Source of the DNA: Streptomyces clavuligerus
GTDB lineage: Bacteria > Actinomycetota > Actinomycetes > Streptomycetales > Streptomycetaceae
Direction: 5' to 3'
Assembly: GCF_005519465.1 (NCBI RefSeq)
Contig: NZ_CP027858.1
Span: 1,240,001-1,304,000 of the forward strand
DNA: 64,000 bases
Below are positions 60,817 through 64,000 of the stretch, piece by piece. Each line of letters starts with the position of its first letter. Position 1 is the first letter of the stretch. The position numbers and the translations under genes are program-made. The notes below the pieces were generated by a model. It was not told the DNA's origin. It was given only the letters and a program-made list of their open reading frames with translations, and did no database searches.

Positions 60817-61992
60817 ATGCGAACCGTCCGTCCGGCCCTCACGGCCCTCTCCATAGCCGCCGCGCTCGCGCTGACCGCCACGGCCTGCGGCGCCGACGAC
60901 AGCGGCGGCAAGGAGGAGCAGGCGCAGTCCTCCGACGAGAATCTGCTGGACCGGATCACGATCCCGGAGGAACTGGACAGGCGGCTCAAGGAGCACGGGA
61001 TCGATCTGGACAAGTGGCGCGACGGAGCCTGGCGCGACTGGAACCGGGACAAGTGGCTCCGCGAGGCCCAGGACTTCGTCAACCCGATCATCGAGGATCT
61101 GTGGAACCCGGACCGGATGCGCGGGGCCGAGACCCCGCCGGACCGGCCCGTCGGCCAGGGCATCCCGGACGACGCCGGGGTCACCGACGCGACACCCGTC
61201 CCCGTCCCGGCACGGCCGGTGCAGGCCCCGTACCGCACGGAGGCGCCCGAGGCCGGGAAGGTCTTCTTCGACGGCCCCGAGGGTTCCATGGTCTGCTCCG
61301 CGACGGTGGTGGCGGACCCCGCCAACCCGGGGAAGTCCAATCTCGTCTGGACCGCCGGGCACTGTGTCCACGCCGGGAAGGACGGCGGCTGGTACCGCAA
61401 TATCGCCTTCGTGCCCTCGTACAACGACAGCGCGCGGCCCGGCGCGGAGCTGGAGAGCGCTCCGCAGGACGAGGTCGCGCCGCGCGGGGTGTGGTGGGGC
61501 GACTGGGCGAAGACCTCCGAGCAGTGGATCGGCGAGGGGTCGAAGAACGGCGGCCGGGGCGCGCCCTACGACTACGCCGTCATCCATGTCACGCCCGAGA
61601 AGGGCGGAACGGGCAGGTCGCTGGAGGAGACCGTCGGTTCGGCGCTGCCGGTGGACTTCGACGCCCTGTCGGCGCAGGAGATGGACGCGGTGACGGCGAC
61701 GGGATATCCGGCCGGGGCGCCCTTCGACGGCGAGCGGATGTTCCAGTGCGCGGACGACCCGGGGCGTCTTTCGGTCCGGGAGGACCAGCCCACGATGTAC
61801 CGCGTCGGCTGCACCATGACCGGGGGCTCCTCCGGCGGCGGCTGGGTGGCCGCGGGCCGCGACGGGCGGCCCGCGCTGGTCTCGAACACCTCGATCGGCC
61901 CGGTGCCCGCCGGTTGGCTGGCCGGGCCGCGGCTCGGCTCCGAGGCGAAGGCCGTCTTCGACTCCGTGAGTGAGAAGTTCGCGGGCCGGTAG
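60817..61992 (+). CDS. Trypsin-like peptidase, lipoprotein
   Basis: 391 residues. The N-terminus has a lipobox (LALTATAC with Cys about residue 24), so the protein is anchored to the membrane surface. Between residues 30 and 140 it is charged and Pro-rich (DWNRDKWLREAQDF). The catalytic triad is readable: His in WTAGHCVH, Asp in YDYAVIHV, Ser in GGSSGGGW. This combination resembles the trypsin-like glutamyl endopeptidase group. ATG 60817 with CAGGGGGAT. It diverges from the siderophore operon and is followed by a strong terminator. Substrate unknown. Confidence 0.88.
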   Translation: MRTVRPALTALSIAAALALTATACGADDSGGKEEQAQSSDENLLDRITIPEELDRRLKEHGIDLDKWRDGAWRDWNRDKWLREAQDFVNPIIEDLWNPDRMRGAETPPDRPVGQGIPDDAGVTDATPVPVPARPVQAPYRTEAPEAGKVFFDGPEGSMVCSATVVADPANPGKSNLVWTAGHCVHAGKDGGWYRNIAFVPSYNDSARPGAELESAPQDEVAPRGVWWGDWAKTSEQWIGEGSKNGGRGAPYDYAVIHVTPEKGGTGRSLEETVGSALPVDFDALSAQEMDAVTATGYPAGAPFDGERMFQCADDPGRLSVREDQPTMYRVGCTMTGGSSGGGWVAAGRDGRPALVSNTSIGPVPAGWLAGPRLGSEAKAVFDSVSEKFAGR

Positions 61993-62144
61993 CACCGGTT
62001 CCACGGCTCCGGCCGGATGGCCGACCGGGCGGGGGACGGCCCGACCGGCTCCCGCTCCGGCTCCCGTCGTCGGCGGGCCTCCGGACGGCCACCGACGACG
62101 GGCCCCACGGGTGCGTCTCCGCGCCCGGCCGCTGGAACGACCAC

Positions 62145-62185
62145 GGGGTGGTGCCCGTACCGGCGTCCGGTACGGGCACCACCCC
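62145..62185. terminator. Terminator between the lipoprotein gene and hflX
   Basis: A perfect 17-bp stem: left arm GGGGTGGTGCCCGTACC at 62145-62161 and right arm 62169-62185. It lies between the two convergent stops. Confidence 0.88.
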
Positions 62186-62256
62186 GGTGTGCGAGCGGTG
62201 GACGCGTGGGCCCGGCCCCGAGGCCGCGCCCGTGCGTCAGAGGGTCGAAGCCCGGG

Positions 62257-63747
62257 TCAGGGCGCCACCGGCGCGTACGGTGCGAGCACCGCCGCCAGCT
62301 CCTCGTGGACCCGCGCCTTGAGCAGGGTGCCCTCGGCGCCGTGCTCCTCGGAGACCACCTCGCCCTCGGCGTGCACCCGGGCGACCAGGCCGCCCTGGGT
62401 GTACGGCACCAGCACCTCGATCTCGACCGAGGGCCGGGGCAGCTCGTCGTCGATGAGCCGCAGCAGCTCCTCGATGCCCTCGCCGGTACGGGCGGACACC
62501 GCGATGGAGTGGCGCTCGACCCGCATCAGCCGCTGGAGGACCAGCGGATCGGCCGCGTCCGCCTTGTTGACCACGACGATCTCGGGCACGTCCACCGCGC
62601 CCACATCGCGGATCACCTCGCGTACGGCGGCGAGCTGCTCCTCCGGGGCGGGGTGCGAGCCGTCCACCACATGCAGGATCAGATCGGACTCCCCGACCTC
62701 CTCCATGGTGGAGCGGAACGCCTCGACCAGGTGGTGCGGCAGATGCCGGACGAATCCGACGGTGTCGGCGAGGGTGTAGAGCCGACCGCTGGGCGTCTCG
62801 GCCCGGCGCACCGTGGGGTCCAGGGTGGCGAACAGGGCGTTCTCCACCAGGACTCCGGCGCCGGTGAGCCGGTTCAGCAGCGAGGACTTCCCGGCGTTGG
62901 TGTAACCGGCGATCGCCACCGACGGCACCTTGTGGCGCCTGCGCTCCTGCCGCTTGAGATCCCGGCCGGTCTTCATCTCCGCGATCTCCCGGCGCATCTT
63001 CGCCATCTTCTCGCGAATCCGCCGCCGGTCCGTCTCGATCTTGGTCTCACCGGGGCCTCGGGTGGCCATGCCGCCACCGCCGCCGCCACCCATCTGCCGG
63101 GAGAGCGACTGGCCCCAGCCGCGCAGCCGCGGCAGCATGTACTGCATCTGCGCCAGCGCCACCTGGGCCTTGCCCTCACGGGACTTGGCGTGCTGGGCGA
63201 AGATGTCCAGGATCAGGGCGGTGCGGTCGACCACCTTGACCTTGACGACATCCTCCAGGTGGATGAGCTGGCCGGGGCTCAGCTCACCGTCGCACACCAC
63301 CGTGTCGGCGCCGGACTCCAGGACGATGTCCCGCAGCTCCTGGGCCTTGCCGGAGCCGATGTACGTGGCCGGGTCCGGCTTGTCGCGCCGCTGGATGACA
63401 CCGTCGAGGACCATCGCGCCCGCGGTCTCGGCGAGGGCCGCCAGCTCGGCGAGGGAGTTGTCCGCGTCCTGCACCGTGCCCGAGGTCCACACACCGACCA
63501 GTACCACGCGCTCCAGACGGAGCTGCCGGTACTCGACCTCGGTGACGTCTTCCAGCTCGGTGGAGAGACCGGCCACCCGTCGCAGGGCGGCGCGCTCGGC
63601 ACGGTCGTACTGGGCGCCGTCCCGCTCTCCGTCGATCTCGTGGCTCCAGGCGACGTCCTCTTCCATCAGGGCATCGGCCCGAAGGCTCTCGGTGCGCGTC
63701 CGCTCGAAGCTCTGCTCGTCCTGGGAAGGGGATGAAGAGGAGGTCAT
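62257..63747 (-). CDS. hflX: GTPase HflX
   Basis: 496 residues. The N-terminal HflX domain shows YIGSGKAQELRDIV and DRTALILDIFAQHAKSREGKAQV, followed by a Gly-rich loop and the long helix (GPGETKIETDRRRIREKM). The G domain carries GYTNAGKSSLLNRL (G1), DTVGFVR (G3) and NKADAAD (G4). HflX splits stalled ribosomes and is linked to heat and antibiotic stress. The start ATG 63747 has AAGGACCC directly before it. In actinobacteria hflX often follows dapF, which would lie to the right. Confidence 0.95.
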   Translation of the reverse strand: MTSSSSPSQDEQSFERTRTESLRADALMEEDVAWSHEIDGERDGAQYDRAERAALRRVAGLSTELEDVTEVEYRQLRLERVVLVGVWTSGTVQDADNSLAELAALAETAGAMVLDGVIQRRDKPDPATYIGSGKAQELRDIVLESGADTVVCDGELSPGQLIHLEDVVKVKVVDRTALILDIFAQHAKSREGKAQVALAQMQYMLPRLRGWGQSLSRQMGGGGGGGMATRGPGETKIETDRRRIREKMAKMRREIAEMKTGRDLKRQERRRHKVPSVAIAGYTNAGKSSLLNRLTGAGVLVENALFATLDPTVRRAETPSGRLYTLADTVGFVRHLPHHLVEAFRSTMEEVGESDLILHVVDGSHPAPEEQLAAVREVIRDVGAVDVPEIVVVNKADAADPLVLQRLMRVERHSIAVSARTGEGIEELLRLIDDELPRPSVEIEVLVPYTQGGLVARVHAEGEVVSEEHGAEGTLLKARVHEELAAVLAPYAPVAP

Positions 63748-64000
63748 TGGGTCCTTACGTCGATGGGGTGGATCGCTGAACGGTGCGCTGCGCGCCGAGC
63801 CCGGTCGGGCCGGTCCGGCACGGCGTACATCAGTCACAACGCGTGACGGGGCCGGAAGATTCCCCTCGGGCGATCCCGGGGGAACCGGCCTCGGCGGCGT
63901 CGCCGACCCGTTGATGGTCGCACGCTGCCACTGGCGCCGTCACCCCGGTTTCCCCGGGGTGTCCCGGGCCGCTCCGCGCCGGGGAGCACCGTCCGCCGCC
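63748..64000. other. Upstream region of hflX at the window edge
   Basis: 253 bases. No complete gene visible. It should hold the hflX promoter, or the end of an upstream gene such as dapF outside the window. Confidence 0.4.

Noticed and set aside
58180..62004. Long minus-strand frame across the siderophore aminotransferase and lipoprotein gene
   Set aside because: The translation is Arg/Pro/Gly-rich noise. The lipoprotein frame on the plus strand has a lipobox and triad.

Overview
This window is a stretch of chromosome from a high-GC actinomycete, almost certainly a Streptomyces. The evidence is the extreme G+C at third codon positions, the frequent GTG starts, the typical short purine-rich ribosome binding sites, and a run of genes whose content and order match the core Streptomyces chromosome: parC, paired citrate synthases, a citrate-type two-component system, parE, hrdB, whiH, recQ, rnhB, nrdJ-nrdR, lexA, dinG, a small siderophore operon and hflX. 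I see no insertion sequence, phage, integrase, tRNA, rRNA or CRISPR array. The region reads as vertically inherited core DNA with a few variable low-complexity patches.

Layout. 1-8.2 kb: rRNA/tRNA methyltransferases, an anti-sigma-type ATPase, an SDR/DUF2867 protein, a rhodanese, a VOC protein, thymidine kinase, a phosphodiesterase and a DUF5998 protein. 8.2-14.5 kb: a protein acyltransferase with a large repetitive linker, the PTS carrier HPr behind a DasR-type operator, a GntR regulator, and a secreted M23 peptidase behind a c-di-AMP riboswitch. 14.8-20.3 kb: a two-gene M16 peptidase operon divergent from parC. 20.4-27.4 kb: a CobW GTPase and a citrate synthase, divergent from a helix-turn-helix/citrate synthase fusion, followed by a CitA/CitB-like two-component system. 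27.4-36.6 kb: parE, a small Cys-rich protein, a secreted trypsin-like protease, the principal sigma factor hrdB, the sporulation regulator whiH and a fused ABC transporter. 36.8-47.7 kb: an NrtR-like NUDIX protein, a DUF4192 protein divergent from a RecQ-phosphoribosyltransferase fusion across a cluster of three DnaA boxes, two hypotheticals, RNase HII, an ADP-ribosylglycohydrolase, a histidine phosphatase, a DUF4937-like protein and a TerD protein. 47.8-55.2 kb: the B12-dependent ribonucleotide reductase and its repressor NrdR, then lexA with its SOS box, and dinG. 55.3-60.1 kb: a three-gene NRPS-independent siderophore operon. 60.8-63.7 kb: a trypsin-like lipoprotein and HflX.

Three regulatory themes stand out. 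Small-molecule and DNA-state sensing is unusually dense: c-di-AMP riboswitch, DasR site, NrdR boxes, SOS box, DnaA boxes. Several proteins are fusions (HTH-citrate synthase, RecQ-PRTase, ABC ATPase-permease). Alanine/glycine/proline-rich linkers have grown by in-frame repeat expansion. The items I consider most worth following are the HTH-citrate synthase/citrate synthase/two-component locus, the DnaA-box cluster upstream of the RecQ-PRTase fusion, and the 22-bp repeat array in front of the siderophore operon. Gene correspondences to S. coelicolor are from memory and not from a search.
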